DNA of 64,000 nt from CAZEAC01 sp964510065 (GTDB lineage Bacteria; Bdellovibrionota_C; UBA2361; CAIXSY01), in assembly GCA_964510065.1 (NCBI GenBank), contig CAZEAC010000008.1, forward strand, positions 1-64,000, given 5' to 3'. Shown in pieces: positions 43,958-54,305 of the stretch (its first letter is position 1; each line of letters starts with the position of its first letter). A program made the translations under genes and the position numbers. Under the pieces are notes generated by a model. It saw only the letters and a program-made list of their open reading frames with translations, ran no database searches and was not told the DNA's origin.

Positions 43958-45124
43958 ATGCGTATCTTATTCATTACTCATGAGGATCTCGGCGAACAGG
44001 GCGGGCCGCGTGTTCACGCGCAAGCACTCGTTGCTGGGCTCATAAGGGCGGGCAACTCGGTCAGTGTCGCCGCGCCAATGTCACAAGCCTGGCGTGCCCC
44101 GGGGAACACGGTCAATCTCAACCAAACTTCATACCGATCTCGCTGGGTGTTGGTAAGCTGTTGGCATCTTGCTCTGACATTTCTCAATATGATCAGATTC
44201 CTCAGACGCAATCATAAGGAGTTTGATATTATATATTGTAGGGATCATTTTGCCGGCGTTATCGCAAGTCTTTTTTTAGTCCGCTCTCACTGCAAAATAA
44301 TTCGCGAAGTAAACGGGTATCCGGCCGAGGAAGGGCAATCGGCTGAAAAATCACTTATCTCAAGATTCTTTAGTAAGATTGTGGGTTGGGCAGACGGTTA
44401 CAGCTTTCACCATTCCGATTTCACGATCTTTGTCGCTCCGGCACTGCAGAAAAAATTTCTGGAACGATTTGGTGAACCCTCGAGCCGATATGCCGTCGAA
44501 CGAAATGGTGTTGACTTAGAGCGCTTCTCAGAAAGTGCCAAGTTGCGCGATTTACGAACGGAATGGCAGGCAGAGCACAAGATGATTATCATGCTGGTCG
44601 CAAGCCTCACGTACCGCAATAACATCGAAACGCTCCTCCAGGCAGCGCAGATTCTAAACTTGCAATCAATGCACTTTCTCGTGGTGATTGTCGGCAACGG
44701 GCCGAAATACGATTCGTTGCTTGAATTGACGGCAGCCTTGAATCTGAATGACTGCGTACGTTTTACCGGTTCAGTGGATATAGAAATGAGTCCACATCTT
44801 CTTTACAATGCCGACATATGCGTGGCTTGCCACCGAGCCGGCGCGCTCGGAAGCGCACTCAAGACAAATGAATATCTTGCCGCGGGAAAGGCTATTATTC
44901 AATCTGCGATAGAGGACACAGAGTATCTTGAAGAATTCAAAATTGGCCTTCGCTATACACCGTCGGACGCAAGCGACTTGGCGTCAAAAATACGTCAGTT
45001 GAGCAATCCCACACTGCGCGCTCAGCTTGGGAGAAATGCCCGGAACTACGCCGTGCAGAACCTATCATGGCATTGCATCACTGAACGAATTGGCTCTCAC
45101 TGCGAAAAGCTCATGCAACGCTGA
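43958..45124 (+). CDS. GT4 family glycosyltransferase
   Basis: A 388-residue GT-B enzyme. Start at ATG 43958 is chosen since MRILFITHEDLGEQGGPRVHAQ is the family N-terminus; a longer frame would overlap the methyltransferase. FDIIYCRDHFAGVIASLFLV, then RNGVDLERFS, IIMLVASLTYRNNIETLLQAA and GNGPKYDSLLELTAALNLNDCVRFTG are typical. The donor-site glutamate region is HRAGALGSALKTNEYLAAGKAII, slightly divergent (NEYLAAGK). Sugar unknown. Confidence 0.88.
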   Translation: MRILFITHEDLGEQGGPRVHAQALVAGLIRAGNSVSVAAPMSQAWRAPGNTVNLNQTSYRSRWVLVSCWHLALTFLNMIRFLRRNHKEFDIIYCRDHFAGVIASLFLVRSHCKIIREVNGYPAEEGQSAEKSLISRFFSKIVGWADGYSFHHSDFTIFVAPALQKKFLERFGEPSSRYAVERNGVDLERFSESAKLRDLRTEWQAEHKMIIMLVASLTYRNNIETLLQAAQILNLQSMHFLVVIVGNGPKYDSLLELTAALNLNDCVRFTGSVDIEMSPHLLYNADICVACHRAGALGSALKTNEYLAAGKAIIQSAIEDTEYLEEFKIGLRYTPSDASDLASKIRQLSNPTLRAQLGRNARNYAVQNLSWHCITERIGSHCEKLMQR

Positions 45125-45188
45125 CGGGCAAACTCTTTGACTTGCGGCATCTATCGTGCGGCGAAAAGCTGGTTTACAGTAGTTCTCA

Positions 45189-46955
45189 GTGTATTCGATT
45201 GGCATAAATGAAGGAATCAACGGCTCAGTCGTCGTCACCAAAGACGAACAGACCATATTTGCGCTTCAAGAAGAACGCATAAACCGCTTGAAGGAATTTC
45301 ATGGTTTTCCCGTGAAAGCACTGAGCTTTGCGCTGCAGTATTTAAACCTAGATCCAAGCCAAGTTGAGTTTGTATGCCTCTCTAACTTATCGAGCTCCGT
45401 GCGCGACCGAGCCACGTTTCAAAGACAATATGCTCAACGCGCGCGATCTTTCTCTCAGCGACTTCTTTCGGGAGATTTCACCCTCTACCGTGATTACGTG
45501 TGGCCGTTTCTCCCGCCGCTATTAGTCGAGTATGCTCGAAAGGTCGGCTCACATCGAGCGAACAGGATCGTTGAAAACACGGTTCGTGAGCATGGCTTCG
45601 CAGCTTCGCGAATCAAGCGCTGCCATCATCACCTCGCCCATGCGTCAGCCGCCTATTTCGCCTGCAGAAAAGATCCGATAACGCCGCACCTTGTACTTAC
45701 CTTGGATGGCGGCGGTGATTCGGATTGCGCGCATGTGTACCTCGCGTCAAAGGGTACTCTGAAATTGCTCGACTCAACACCCGCCGGCAATTCTATTGGA
45801 AACATCTATTCATGTGTCACTCAGGCATTAGGAATGATTCCACATGAGCATGAATACAAGCTTATGGGACTCGCAGGCTATGTCGACCCACGACATGCCA
45901 CAACATTACGCGCACATTTCGAGCGTTATCTCGAAATTGACCGTGCTCGTCCCGCGCGCTTCAAACGTAAGACATGGAGACTCACCTCACATTTACAACC
46001 TGTTTTGTTCAAGCAGGTATATTCGCAACGCTTTGATAATATATGCGGAGGATTGCAAGCGTTTACCGAAGCGCTTCTCCACGATTGGGTCACGGGGCTG
46101 ATCGCGCACACCGGCGTAAGGAATGTTGTGGCCGCGGGGGGAGTCTTCATGAATGTCAAAGCGAACAAAATAATCGCCGAACTCCCCGAAATTGAACATT
46201 TTGACGTCTTTCCCTCGTGTGGCGATGAAAGTCTTGCGTTCGGATCGAATTGGTATCAACTTTCAACCGCGAAGCCCGATCTCCAGGATCGGATCAAGCT
46301 GCCAAGCCTTTATCTTGGGCCGGATGCATCTTTTGATATCGCCACAGCGCTCGAGCTTGCTCGCGCGGCAAACTTCCACATTGAGCCGCTGCACGACACC
46401 AACGAAGTCGTCGCGGCACTCCTTGACCAGGGGCAAATAGTAGCTCGTTGCTGCGGCAGAATGGAATTTGGCGCTCGCGCGCTTGGAAATCGATCAATTT
46501 TGGCCGATCCCTCCAACACCGGCGTCATTTCCCGAATTAATCGAATGATCAAATGTCGTGACTTCTGGATGCCGTTTGCTCCCGCAGTTCTTTATGAATG
46601 CGTGAATGATTACATACGGATTCCCAAATCACTGCCGCAAAAGATGCTGTCGCCCTACATGATGCATGCTTTTGATACAACAAGACAAAAGAACGACCTC
46701 TGTGCCGCACTTCATCCCTATGACAATACTGCCCGCGCACAAATAGTGGTAAAGGAACAGAATCCAAAATTTCACGATCTGATTGAACGTTTTCGGCGAA
46801 AGAGAGGAATCGGAGCACTCCTTAACACGTCATTTAATATTCATGGCTCTCCGATTGTCATGGGAGCGGTCGACGCGATGGATGTATTTATTCGATCGGA
46901 CCTAAACTATTTGCTCATCGACGATGTCTTAATTAGCAAAAGCACGACGCATTAG
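45189..46955 (+). CDS. NodU/CmcH family carbamoyltransferase (2)
   Basis: A 588-residue second carbamoyltransferase. MYSIGINEGINGSVVVTKDE has the N-terminal ATP-binding start (usually DAS, here NGSV), HHHLAHASAAYFAC the metal-binding histidines, LTLDGGGD the phosphate motif, and GRMEFGARALGNRSILADP plus ALLNTSFNIHGSPIVM the YrdC-like core. GTG start. It is only distantly similar to the first copy, so a separate acceptor is likely. It follows a GT4 and is convergent with a methyltransferase. Confidence 0.92.
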   Translation: MYSIGINEGINGSVVVTKDEQTIFALQEERINRLKEFHGFPVKALSFALQYLNLDPSQVEFVCLSNLSSSVRDRATFQRQYAQRARSFSQRLLSGDFTLYRDYVWPFLPPLLVEYARKVGSHRANRIVENTVREHGFAASRIKRCHHHLAHASAAYFACRKDPITPHLVLTLDGGGDSDCAHVYLASKGTLKLLDSTPAGNSIGNIYSCVTQALGMIPHEHEYKLMGLAGYVDPRHATTLRAHFERYLEIDRARPARFKRKTWRLTSHLQPVLFKQVYSQRFDNICGGLQAFTEALLHDWVTGLIAHTGVRNVVAAGGVFMNVKANKIIAELPEIEHFDVFPSCGDESLAFGSNWYQLSTAKPDLQDRIKLPSLYLGPDASFDIATALELARAANFHIEPLHDTNEVVAALLDQGQIVARCCGRMEFGARALGNRSILADPSNTGVISRINRMIKCRDFWMPFAPAVLYECVNDYIRIPKSLPQKMLSPYMMHAFDTTRQKNDLCAALHPYDNTARAQIVVKEQNPKFHDLIERFRRKRGIGALLNTSFNIHGSPIVMGAVDAMDVFIRSDLNYLLIDDVLISKSTTH

Positions 46956-46963
46956 CGCGTAAT

Positions 46964-47719
46964 TTACCTTTTCGCGACAAAGACCATTTGATGACAATGA
47001 TACGGATCAAATCGCTCTGCGATTGGCTGAAGCCATTGGGGAAGCGGATAAAGCCCAAATCCTCGGCCACGCACCTGTGAAAATCCGACTATTCGAAGAT
47101 AGCTGCGAAGTGCCTTAAAGCTAAAGACAACCAGATGCCGATGTGCCGGTGTTTCTGATTCAATATCGACTTTTTCCAATGTAGATGGCGATGAAGGCCT
47201 CTGCAGCGAGAGCAACTCTGATGAATCGGGATGAGGCCCGGTCGACGGCATTCGACCAAGCAGTAAATTCGCCACGGTGAAATAGGTGCTAATATTCGGA
47301 GTAAGCAAAATCAGCGTCCCCCCCGGCGCGAGAACTCGATGACATTCCCGGAGAAAGCGGCAACCATTCAGTAAATGCTCCAACACTGAAAACGCGAACA
47401 CACACCGGAAGCTTTCGTTGGGATAAGGGAGCGGTTGATTCAGATCTCCTTGTACAACTTGCAAGCCTTTTGCGGCTGCACGCGAGACCTCGCCCGCACT
47501 CCACTCAATGCCGTAGTATTGCCGGCAATCAATAGTTGTCTTTGCGGCTATCTGCCCAAACCATTGCCCTTCGCCTGCCCCGCAGTCAAGGCAGGCCCCC
47601 CCGGATTTCAGCACCTCACATGCTTGATCGATCGCTGCCTCATACGCTCGGCGCATCGTACTTTGATACAGCTCGCTCAAATAATCCGATAAAAACATAT
47701 ACCTATGCAGCAGAGTCAC
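46964..47719 (-). CDS. SAM-dependent methyltransferase (Methyltransf_11-like)
   Basis: A 251-residue methyltransferase. GGACLDCGAGEGQWFGQIAA is motif I, FAFSVLEHLLNGCRFLRECHRVLAPGGTLILLTPNIST is motif II/III. Overlaps the GT87-like gene upstream by 17 bases in another frame, so it is co-transcribed with the 54110-46964 minus-strand run. Probable role: methylation of a lipid-linked or soluble glycan intermediate. Confidence 0.85.
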   Translation of the reverse strand: MTLLHRYMFLSDYLSELYQSTMRRAYEAAIDQACEVLKSGGACLDCGAGEGQWFGQIAAKTTIDCRQYYGIEWSAGEVSRAAAKGLQVVQGDLNQPLPYPNESFRCVFAFSVLEHLLNGCRFLRECHRVLAPGGTLILLTPNISTYFTVANLLLGRMPSTGPHPDSSELLSLQRPSSPSTLEKVDIESETPAHRHLVVFSFKALRSYLRIVGFSQVRGRGFGLYPLPQWLQPIAERFDPYHCHQMVFVAKR

Positions 47720-48929
47720 TATGTTGGATTACATATATTCGCTTGAGCTCTCGCAACTGCATTACAAGCCAGGCAACTAACAATCCCTGCAACAATAACG
47801 AGAAGAACTCGCGCTGCCGGAACGGTTGTAGCAATTCCGGAATCGGAATTAGTCCGGGCACACTTCCTACATTTGAGTAGGAAATTAACAGGTAAAAAAT
47901 AGTGAGTATCGAGTAAAGCCACGCCATACCCTTGGTTCGCCAAAATACCACCGAAATCACAGGAATCACCAAATATTGATCCGCAAGCGTGGGCGATAAT
48001 GCCACCAGAGCAACTGCATAGTAAAAAATTATATCTCGCACGGGCACAACATCTTCTTTCAGCCTTCCAAGGAGCAAGCAAAGACCGATTACCACGGATG
48101 CCCACAGCAGTTTCGCAAGCATCGCGCATGTGCCTCCACCAAGATCCGAAAATAGACCGGCGATAATTGTCCCTAGCAGTCCATCAGGATAGCCGGTGGC
48201 ATTCACGAAGCGAATCGGATCATACTGCACAACGTCATAAATAAATGCCGCTCGTAGCGTTGGGTCGGTCAACCAGGGAAGTAGTCCAATGACGACCAAA
48301 GAATATGTCACTGTCACGTATAGAAGTCGCCTCTGCAAACTTCCGCACGAGCGCACGCTGAGAATACATAGCGGCCAGAATAAGAAAACGTGCTTTGTAA
48401 GTATCGACATCGAAAGCAACACAATACTGATGCCATAAAACAAATTTCTTTTACGCGATTGTTTTCGGGTCAGCACAATCCAACTTGCCAGCGCTAGAAA
48501 TATCGCCACGTTCTCTATCTGTGAATGGAATCCAGTAATGAGAAATGAAATTGGATGTACCAGGTAGAGCAGTCCGGCGCCGATCCCTAGCAAGCGCCAA
48601 AGCACTACCGCAATTCCCACATCAGCTAAGGAAAGAAAAGCCGCCCATACTATATGAAATGCCTCACGATTTCCTGGAATCCACTCAAGTCCAAGTTGGT
48701 AACACCAGACCAGCGGCGTCCATAGAAGCGGTCCATATGGCCAGCGTGTAGTCACTGGATACGGATCTTTTCCATCAAGTAGCGTACGAGCAACGAGCGC
48801 AAATGAGTCGATGTCGTAGTTGTGTCCTAACGATGCAAGCCAAATCCGCAGCACTAGTGCCGCGATCGCTACAATGACAAAGACTGCAAGCGAACGAAAT
48901 GATAAGGCGCACATTTTATTATCAGTCAT
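47703..48929 (-). CDS. Polytopic GT-C-like glycosyltransferase (PIG-M/DUF2029-like)
   Basis: A 408-residue protein with about ten membrane spans. The first loop reads LGHNYDIDSFALVARTLLDGKDPYPVTTRWPYGPLLWTPLVW: an acidic DID, the DPY motif, and YGPLLW typical of PIG-M and related GT-C mannosyltransferases. Other features are ILTKHVFLFWPLCIL, with the Lys-x-x of the family. It overlaps both neighbours. Specificity unknown. Confidence 0.72.
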   Translation of the reverse strand: MTDNKMCALSFRSLAVFVIVAIAALVLRIWLASLGHNYDIDSFALVARTLLDGKDPYPVTTRWPYGPLLWTPLVWCYQLGLEWIPGNREAFHIVWAAFLSLADVGIAVVLWRLLGIGAGLLYLVHPISFLITGFHSQIENVAIFLALASWIVLTRKQSRKRNLFYGISIVLLSMSILTKHVFLFWPLCILSVRSCGSLQRRLLYVTVTYSLVVIGLLPWLTDPTLRAAFIYDVVQYDPIRFVNATGYPDGLLGTIIAGLFSDLGGGTCAMLAKLLWASVVIGLCLLLGRLKEDVVPVRDIIFYYAVALVALSPTLADQYLVIPVISVVFWRTKGMAWLYSILTIFYLLISYSNVGSVPGLIPIPELLQPFRQREFFSLLLQGLLVAWLVMQLRELKRIYVIQHSDSAA

Positions 48930-50571
48930 GGTAACTCGAAGATATTCCGAGGAGAGTTTTTATGCCTTTTGAAAGCTCCACAATTCCTATCATTGTTGTG
49001 ACGCAAATAAACGGCATGACTAAAATCATCTCTTTATGCCAACGGAAACTAAGAATTGCTTCAGAGAAAACAATAAATCCAAGTATAACTATAGACCCTA
49101 TGCACGTCACCCGGGAACTATACATGGGCGATTGTCTTACGCTGCGAACTAGTGACGTCGCAAAGCTCACCAAGAAAAGAAATGAAATGACCATCGTGGG
49201 AAGTACCTGAGTACCGCTTATGAGCGCCTGGAATATCACAAATCCCGGACGCCAAACCCAGTATTGGTTGGTTGGATTGAAGAACGCACGGGTAGGAGGG
49301 CCTTGATATGAATAAAAACCGAATCCTTTGGGAACAAACCCCGCGCTAGAATCTACTTGACTTGGAACCATCATTTCTACTGCAAGGCCTCGTGCGGTGA
49401 CCACAACGCCATTAATGATTGATTTTAGGTATCGCCATCGATAATGCCACGCGGCTTCAAGGAACACGCGCACACCCAAGGTATCACCTTCAGCCAGTCC
49501 AAGATAATAGGTGGTTGGACTAAAGGCTTCAAACCAGGACCATTGAACAGGCGGCAAATTCTCGATCAACTTGTCCAGAACGTCGCTCTCTGCTTTCAAG
49601 ATATACAGATACTTCGCGCGATATCGTTGGATATCGGGCGAGATCCAATTGATATTATTGATACCACCAACATTCTTGTTGTCCCAAGGTAACAACGAAT
49701 TAAGGACCATGAGCCGTTTACCGTTGACTCCGATCTCGGCGAGGTGCCGGTAGTCCTCGTCAGGAAGAATAGATCTCGTTCGGTAAAGCAGTACCCACGC
49801 GTGATCATAACTAAGCACAGTTGTTCCCGTGGTTATTCGATGCGGCACTACCTTAAACAGCCACACTACTGCAAAGAAGCTCATGACAAAGCACGTTGCA
49901 TTGGCGCATCGCATTGTCCGGGAGCGCGGCATGACAATAATTATTCCAATTGGAACAAGTACGAAATAGAGCACATTGAATTTACAAAGATAGGAAAGCG
50001 CGAATAGTGCTCCTGACAATGAGAAGCAGACGAGTGCTTTTTTATCTGATTTCAAATTCACGCCGTACCAACATAGGCACACGCACAGAATAAGAAATGT
50101 TACTTGCATCCATTCAGGATAAAATAAGGACGTCAAGCCTAGAATTCCCCAATGAAATCCAAAAAGGAGAATGGCACCATCAGCGACGATACGGCCATAT
50201 ATCGCCCTTAGTACGTGGCAAAACGGGATCAGCGCAAGCACGACGAGCGTATGCTGAATTGCAATGAGAAAATATAGACGTGCATGTGGAAAGTGCTTAC
50301 CTACCGAATCGAGTCCTAAAAGCCCAAACAGTCCCATGACAAAGGGGTATCCTCCAGCATGAACTAGGTTGGAATGGTGATTAATTATCATGTCAAGATA
50401 ATTGCCTGCATCAAAAGCAGTATTGGGTCCGAAAGTGATTACAAATAGCGCATGAATAGCGGCAACATACCAAATTACCGCTGGAACCATACGAATCACC
50501 GCGCCGATAGAACGAGGCGCAGTACAATCAACTAACTCAGTCGGGTGTGGCGCTATCACTCTTTTTACCAA
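48922..50571 (-). CDS. Large GT-C-like membrane protein
   Basis: A 549-residue protein with about ten hydrophobic spans. The first loop has FGPNTAFDAGNYLDMIINHHSNLVHAGGYPFVMGLFGLL, the acidic-x-x-x-YLD and GYP pattern of GT-C proteins. Large periplasmic loops (about residues 240-400). TTG at 50571 would overlap the upstream methyltransferase by 35 bases; an internal ATG at codon 28 is the alternative start. It is part of the dehydrogenase-led operon; function unassigned. Confidence 0.6.
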   Translation of the reverse strand: MVKRVIAPHPTELVDCTAPRSIGAVIRMVPAVIWYVAAIHALFVITFGPNTAFDAGNYLDMIINHHSNLVHAGGYPFVMGLFGLLGLDSVGKHFPHARLYFLIAIQHTLVVLALIPFCHVLRAIYGRIVADGAILLFGFHWGILGLTSLFYPEWMQVTFLILCVCLCWYGVNLKSDKKALVCFSLSGALFALSYLCKFNVLYFVLVPIGIIIVMPRSRTMRCANATCFVMSFFAVVWLFKVVPHRITTGTTVLSYDHAWVLLYRTRSILPDEDYRHLAEIGVNGKRLMVLNSLLPWDNKNVGGINNINWISPDIQRYRAKYLYILKAESDVLDKLIENLPPVQWSWFEAFSPTTYYLGLAEGDTLGVRVFLEAAWHYRWRYLKSIINGVVVTARGLAVEMMVPSQVDSSAGFVPKGFGFYSYQGPPTRAFFNPTNQYWVWRPGFVIFQALISGTQVLPTMVISFLFLVSFATSLVRSVRQSPMYSSRVTCIGSIVILGFIVFSEAILSFRWHKEMILVMPFICVTTMIGIVELSKGIKTLLGISSSYHD

Positions 50572-51202
50572 TTACTAAAAACTGCCGTCCGAAGAAGGGC
50601 CATACAAACGGCATCGCTAGATACAGTCGAGTGAGCAACGATGACGCCGGCAATCGCCCGCGAAAAGAGAATGGCAAAAACTTTCTGATTGTTCGTTCAA
50701 TGCTATATCCGGCGGCGTAGAGATGTTCGCCAATCGAGACATCTGTCAAAACAAGCCGGTGATCCGCACAATCGAAGTACTCTCGGGAACAGTACTTAAA
50801 ATTGGGTCCCATGATCGCGATACGTCCTTGCGGCTTGAGGCAACGATACATTTTTTGCAAAAGCGCGCTAATCTCTTCGGGCGAATGCAAATGTTCGAGA
50901 AAATTCGAAATATAAATTAAATCAAAACGTGCATCAGGCAAATCAAGCTCTAGTGTGTTGCCTTTTAGAAAATGAACTTTTGAATCCATGTGCGCCGGCT
51001 CCCGCAAATCGACTCCCCATTTATCAGGACTGGGCATGGCTTTGATAAATTCCATGTCGCCACATGCGGGATCAAGCACCGAGTGTGGAGCACCCATGCT
51101 GCGATAAAACCACCGCGCAATCTCTCCCCACACGACTTCCTTTGAGGCGCGGCTTACACCGGCAAATCGATATTCATAAATACGGTCGTAGTTCACCGAC
51201 AT
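50537..51202 (-). CDS. SAM-dependent methyltransferase
   Basis: A 221-residue class I methyltransferase. VLDPACGDMEFIKAM is a variant motif I, LIYISNFLEHLHSPEEISALLQKMYRCLKPQGRIAIMGPNFKY is motif II/III. Overlaps the GT2 gene upstream by 10 bases and the GT-C gene downstream, so it lies inside a compact operon. Confidence 0.85.
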   Translation of the reverse strand: MSVNYDRIYEYRFAGVSRASKEVVWGEIARWFYRSMGAPHSVLDPACGDMEFIKAMPSPDKWGVDLREPAHMDSKVHFLKGNTLELDLPDARFDLIYISNFLEHLHSPEEISALLQKMYRCLKPQGRIAIMGPNFKYCSREYFDCADHRLVLTDVSIGEHLYAAGYSIERTIRKFLPFSFRGRLPASSLLTRLYLAMPFVWPFFGRQFLVIGKKSDSATPD

Positions 51203-51900
51203 TTCCTATAGAGTGCGTACCAATACCAATAAAGATAACGCGGGAGCCATTTCATCAAACGAAAGCGCGATTGGCCCGCCGTGCGATCGCGCCAACAGGT
51301 CGCGACTTCCGAAATCTTATAACCTTGGAAATGTCCTTTAATCACCAATTCCATTCCGAGTTCAAAACCGCCTTTGCTCTCAATTACAATCGCATCAAGC
51401 ACCCGTCGCCGATACAGCTTAAAATTATTGGTAATATCATGCGTGGGTATCCGTATTAGATGGTACAAACTCACACCCGCGAGACGCGAAAGTGTGCGCT
51501 TTATCAGCGGTCCTCCGATTTGTCGCCCTCCGCTCATGTAGCGTGAAGCACATACAATATCAGATCCCTCACGCGCCTTTTGCATCATCGCATTAATTAC
51601 CGAGGGAGGATCGGAAAGATCGGCCATCGTTACCACCACATATTCCGCAGTGGTCTCCTCAAAGCCAGTTTTCATCGCATTCAGCACACCACGGCCGTAT
51701 TTATTGCGAAGATAACGAATTGGAAGTCCGAGACGCGTCTGCGCTTTTCTCGCGGGTACAAGAGTTGAATCTTCCTCAAAATCATAGACTAGACAAATCT
51801 CATAATCCTGCCCTACTTGCTTCGAAATCTCCTCGAGAGCCTCAGTAATATTTTCACCCTCGTTGTAGACAGGAAGCACAAGCGACAGCTGCGCGGACAC
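51193..51900 (-). CDS. GT2 family glycosyltransferase (DPM1-like)
   Basis: A 235-residue GT-A enzyme resembling dolichol/polyprenyl-phosphate sugar synthases: LSLVLPVYNEGENITEALEEI, CLVYDFEEDSTLVPARK, YLRNKYGRGVLNAMKTGFEETTAEYVVVTMADLSDPPS and DITNNFKLYRRRVLDAI. The D-x-D equivalent is MADLSD. No transmembrane tail. It may form a polyprenyl-phosphate sugar donor for the nearby GT-C proteins, which need such donors, but direct glycosyl transfer to the chain is equally possible. It follows the epimerase by 3 bases. Confidence 0.85.
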   Translation of the reverse strand: MSAQLSLVLPVYNEGENITEALEEISKQVGQDYEICLVYDFEEDSTLVPARKAQTRLGLPIRYLRNKYGRGVLNAMKTGFEETTAEYVVVTMADLSDPPSVINAMMQKAREGSDIVCASRYMSGGRQIGGPLIKRTLSRLAGVSLYHLIRIPTHDITNNFKLYRRRVLDAIVIESKGGFELGMELVIKGHFQGYKISEVATCWRDRTAGQSRFRLMKWLPRYLYWYWYALYRKCR

Positions 51901-51903
51901 GTG

Positions 51904-52923
51904 TTAAATTCCTCCAATTTTCACCTGGTGCTCAATCCAGGGCACCACTTCATCGAGGATCGTATTTAGATCAGTATTTGCCTCATACCCTAGAAGCGAT
52001 CGCGCCTTCTCCACATCAGGCACACGTTTCTGGACATCATATTGAAACGGCTCGTCAAAAACGTAATGAAACGGCTTCGATGGATTGAGCCGCTTCCAGA
52101 TACGCTCCGCGAGCTCAAGCACGGTCGTTGACGTGGCCGTCGAAATGTTAAAATCATTGTTGATTGCCCGCTCATGTTCTATGCAAAGACGGATGCCACG
52201 GGCCAGATCACCCGCATAGGTATAGTGACGAATCTGGCCTCCGTTCCCCAAGATGCGCAAAGGATCCTGCCCTTTGAGAACCTTCTGAACAAGATCAGGA
52301 ACTACATGACTCATCGCCAACTTGACGTTTCCCGAAAGAATTTCACGGTCGGAAAGCGCCCGTTTTTCGCCGGTGCCTACACAATTGAACGGTCGAATAA
52401 TTGTAAAAGGCAACTTATATTGCTCGTAGGCGCCCTTTGCAAAATATTCGCACGCAAGCTTCTGAAATCCATAGGTACTCCGCGGCGGCGGACTGGTGAA
52501 CTGCGCCCCCTCTTTCGAGGGAAATTCGCGCACTGACTCGTACACCATACTCGAGCTCAATATATTAATCTTCTTCAGAGCACGATTTTTAAAAGCCCAC
52601 AATGCCGCGTCAAAAGTTGAGGCGGTAATCCTTTCATTCTCCGCAAGTAAGTCGTACGCGAACTCATGAAAGTAGGAGATCCCTCCAATCATCGCGGCAG
52701 CTGCCACTACTTGATCACAATCGCCGATCAGCTCGCGCATTAATTTTTGATCTTTCGCATCGCCCTCGACGAAATGGTAATTGGCGTGCTGATCGTACGA
52801 TTTCTGTACTTTGCCGTACTTAGAAAAATTATCTATTCCAACAACGGTATGACCGTACCTAAGAAGTTCGTCAACAAGATAGCCGCAAATGAATCCCGCC
52901 GAGCCGGTCACGAGAATCTTCAT
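51904..52923 (-). CDS. NAD-dependent sugar epimerase/dehydratase
   Basis: A 339-residue extended SDR of the GalE/UXS group. Start ATG 52923 overlaps the dehydrogenase stop as ATGA. GSAGFICG at 7-14 (GxxGxxG), LSSSMVYE at about 122-129 and catalytic Tyr151/Lys155 in STYGFQK. NGGQIRHYTYAGDLARGI matches UDP-sugar epimerases. It probably epimerises, or decarboxylates, the uronic acid made by the upstream gene. Confidence 0.88.
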   Translation of the reverse strand: MKILVTGSAGFICGYLVDELLRYGHTVVGIDNFSKYGKVQKSYDQHANYHFVEGDAKDQKLMRELIGDCDQVVAAAAMIGGISYFHEFAYDLLAENERITASTFDAALWAFKNRALKKINILSSSMVYESVREFPSKEGAQFTSPPPRSTYGFQKLACEYFAKGAYEQYKLPFTIIRPFNCVGTGEKRALSDREILSGNVKLAMSHVVPDLVQKVLKGQDPLRILGNGGQIRHYTYAGDLARGIRLCIEHERAINNDFNISTATSTTVLELAERIWKRLNPSKPFHYVFDEPFQYDVQKRVPDVEKARSLLGYEANTDLNTILDEVVPWIEHQVKIGGI

Positions 52924-54110
52924 GCGACGTTCCGATCCCAAATTCCCCAACAATCGACGTAAGGTTTATCAACCTTAATCGTACGATATTCACGATGAGG
53001 CTGCGCCAAAATTACCCCGTCGGATCGAGCAATTGCCTCTTGTGCCGACGGAAGCTCCGCGAAGTAGCAATCGCAGGTAATAACATGCGCCAGTTTCATT
53101 TCTAATATCTTCTTTATCTTGAATGATAAACTATCACGACAGTCATCATTATCAGCTTTAAAAGTCATACCAAGAATTGCAACTGTCTTACCCTCTAAAG
53201 AGTTAAGCTGCTTCTCCAATTGCTCAACTAAGAATACCGGCAAGCCCTCGTTTATCAGCATTGCGGACTGTCCCAAAGAAAAATTACTTTTATAAAATGC
53301 CGCAAGTTGCATCGTGTCTTTGAGTAAGCAGGGTCCGGCGGTAAGACCCGGCTGAGTATAATGAGCAGCACGCGGATACTCGTCACGCAAAGCATTATAA
53401 ATTTTGTAAAAATCGAGCCCCAATGACTCGACCATCATATAAAACTGATTTGCAATCGCGAATTCAAGATAACGCCAAGAGTTGGTGATAAGTTTGGCAA
53501 CTTCTGCTTCCACAGGATTCAAGATGACAGTCTTTGGGGCGATGGTACGAAATAGGGCAACTGCTTGCTTCTCGGCTTCGGGTGACGTCGCTGACACAAG
53601 CTGTGGAAGTTTGAATATCTCATCAATCCCTTTTCCTTGCACAATTCGTTCCGGACAGAACGCGAGGAGACTTTGTGAAAATTTCTTATGAAGCAGTTTA
53701 TCAAGAATCTGGACAATACTTGGATAGACCGTACTTCGCATCACCAGCAGCATGTCTTCGTGCATCAGTGGAAGGTACTGCTCGACAACATCAACAACGT
53801 CATGAATCCGTGGATTAAAATGTTCATCGATCGGCGTGCCAGTTACAAAACATAGCACATCACAGTGCGCGGCAAGTTTCTTATCGGTACTTGCAATCAG
53901 ATTTTTTTCTCGCACCTCTCGCAAAATAACTTCAGCCCCTTCCTCGAGAAACGGCGGCTCTCCGCGATTAATTTTCTCCACGGCTTCCACATTGATGTCG
54001 ATCAGTACTACCGAGTGACCTACCGAAGCAAAGGCAAGGCCGAGTGGAAATCCAACATGGCCGCATCCCCCTATAATCGCAATTTTTCTAAAGCCGTTCT
54101 TGGTGCTCAT
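52920..54110 (-). CDS. UDP-sugar 6-dehydrogenase (WecC/Ugd family)
   Basis: A 396-residue four-electron dehydrogenase that oxidises C6 of a UDP-hexose or UDP-HexNAc to a carboxylate. NAD-binding IIGGCGHVGFPLGLAF (11-26), VTGTPIDEH, TVYPS, FCPERIVQGKGIDE, NSWRYLEFAIANQFY and the catalytic Cys261 in GPCLLKDT. AILGMTFKADNDDCRDS is the C-terminal domain signature. Closest in pattern to UDP-ManNAc/UDP-glycan dehydrogenases of polysaccharide loci. It heads the operon running to 46964, divergent from the methyltransferase at 54306. Confidence 0.92.
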   Translation of the reverse strand: MSTKNGFRKIAIIGGCGHVGFPLGLAFASVGHSVVLIDINVEAVEKINRGEPPFLEEGAEVILREVREKNLIASTDKKLAAHCDVLCFVTGTPIDEHFNPRIHDVVDVVEQYLPLMHEDMLLVMRSTVYPSIVQILDKLLHKKFSQSLLAFCPERIVQGKGIDEIFKLPQLVSATSPEAEKQAVALFRTIAPKTVILNPVEAEVAKLITNSWRYLEFAIANQFYMMVESLGLDFYKIYNALRDEYPRAAHYTQPGLTAGPCLLKDTMQLAAFYKSNFSLGQSAMLINEGLPVFLVEQLEKQLNSLEGKTVAILGMTFKADNDDCRDSLSFKIKKILEMKLAHVITCDCYFAELPSAQEAIARSDGVILAQPHREYRTIKVDKPYVDCWGIWDRNVA

Positions 54111-54305
54111 TTTCTATCTGTCGCAGTGATGTAATCATCCCAGAAAAATACCAGCAGTTCAATGATTTAAGATTTAACGCATGGACGATTTTCAAGCTGT
54201 TGCCTGCCCACGCGCAATGCGACAAGCTAGAACTTCGGGTAACTATTCGTACGGAATGTATCACATGTTCTCATTTTTCAACTACATGACCGCGGCGAGA
54301 AAGTA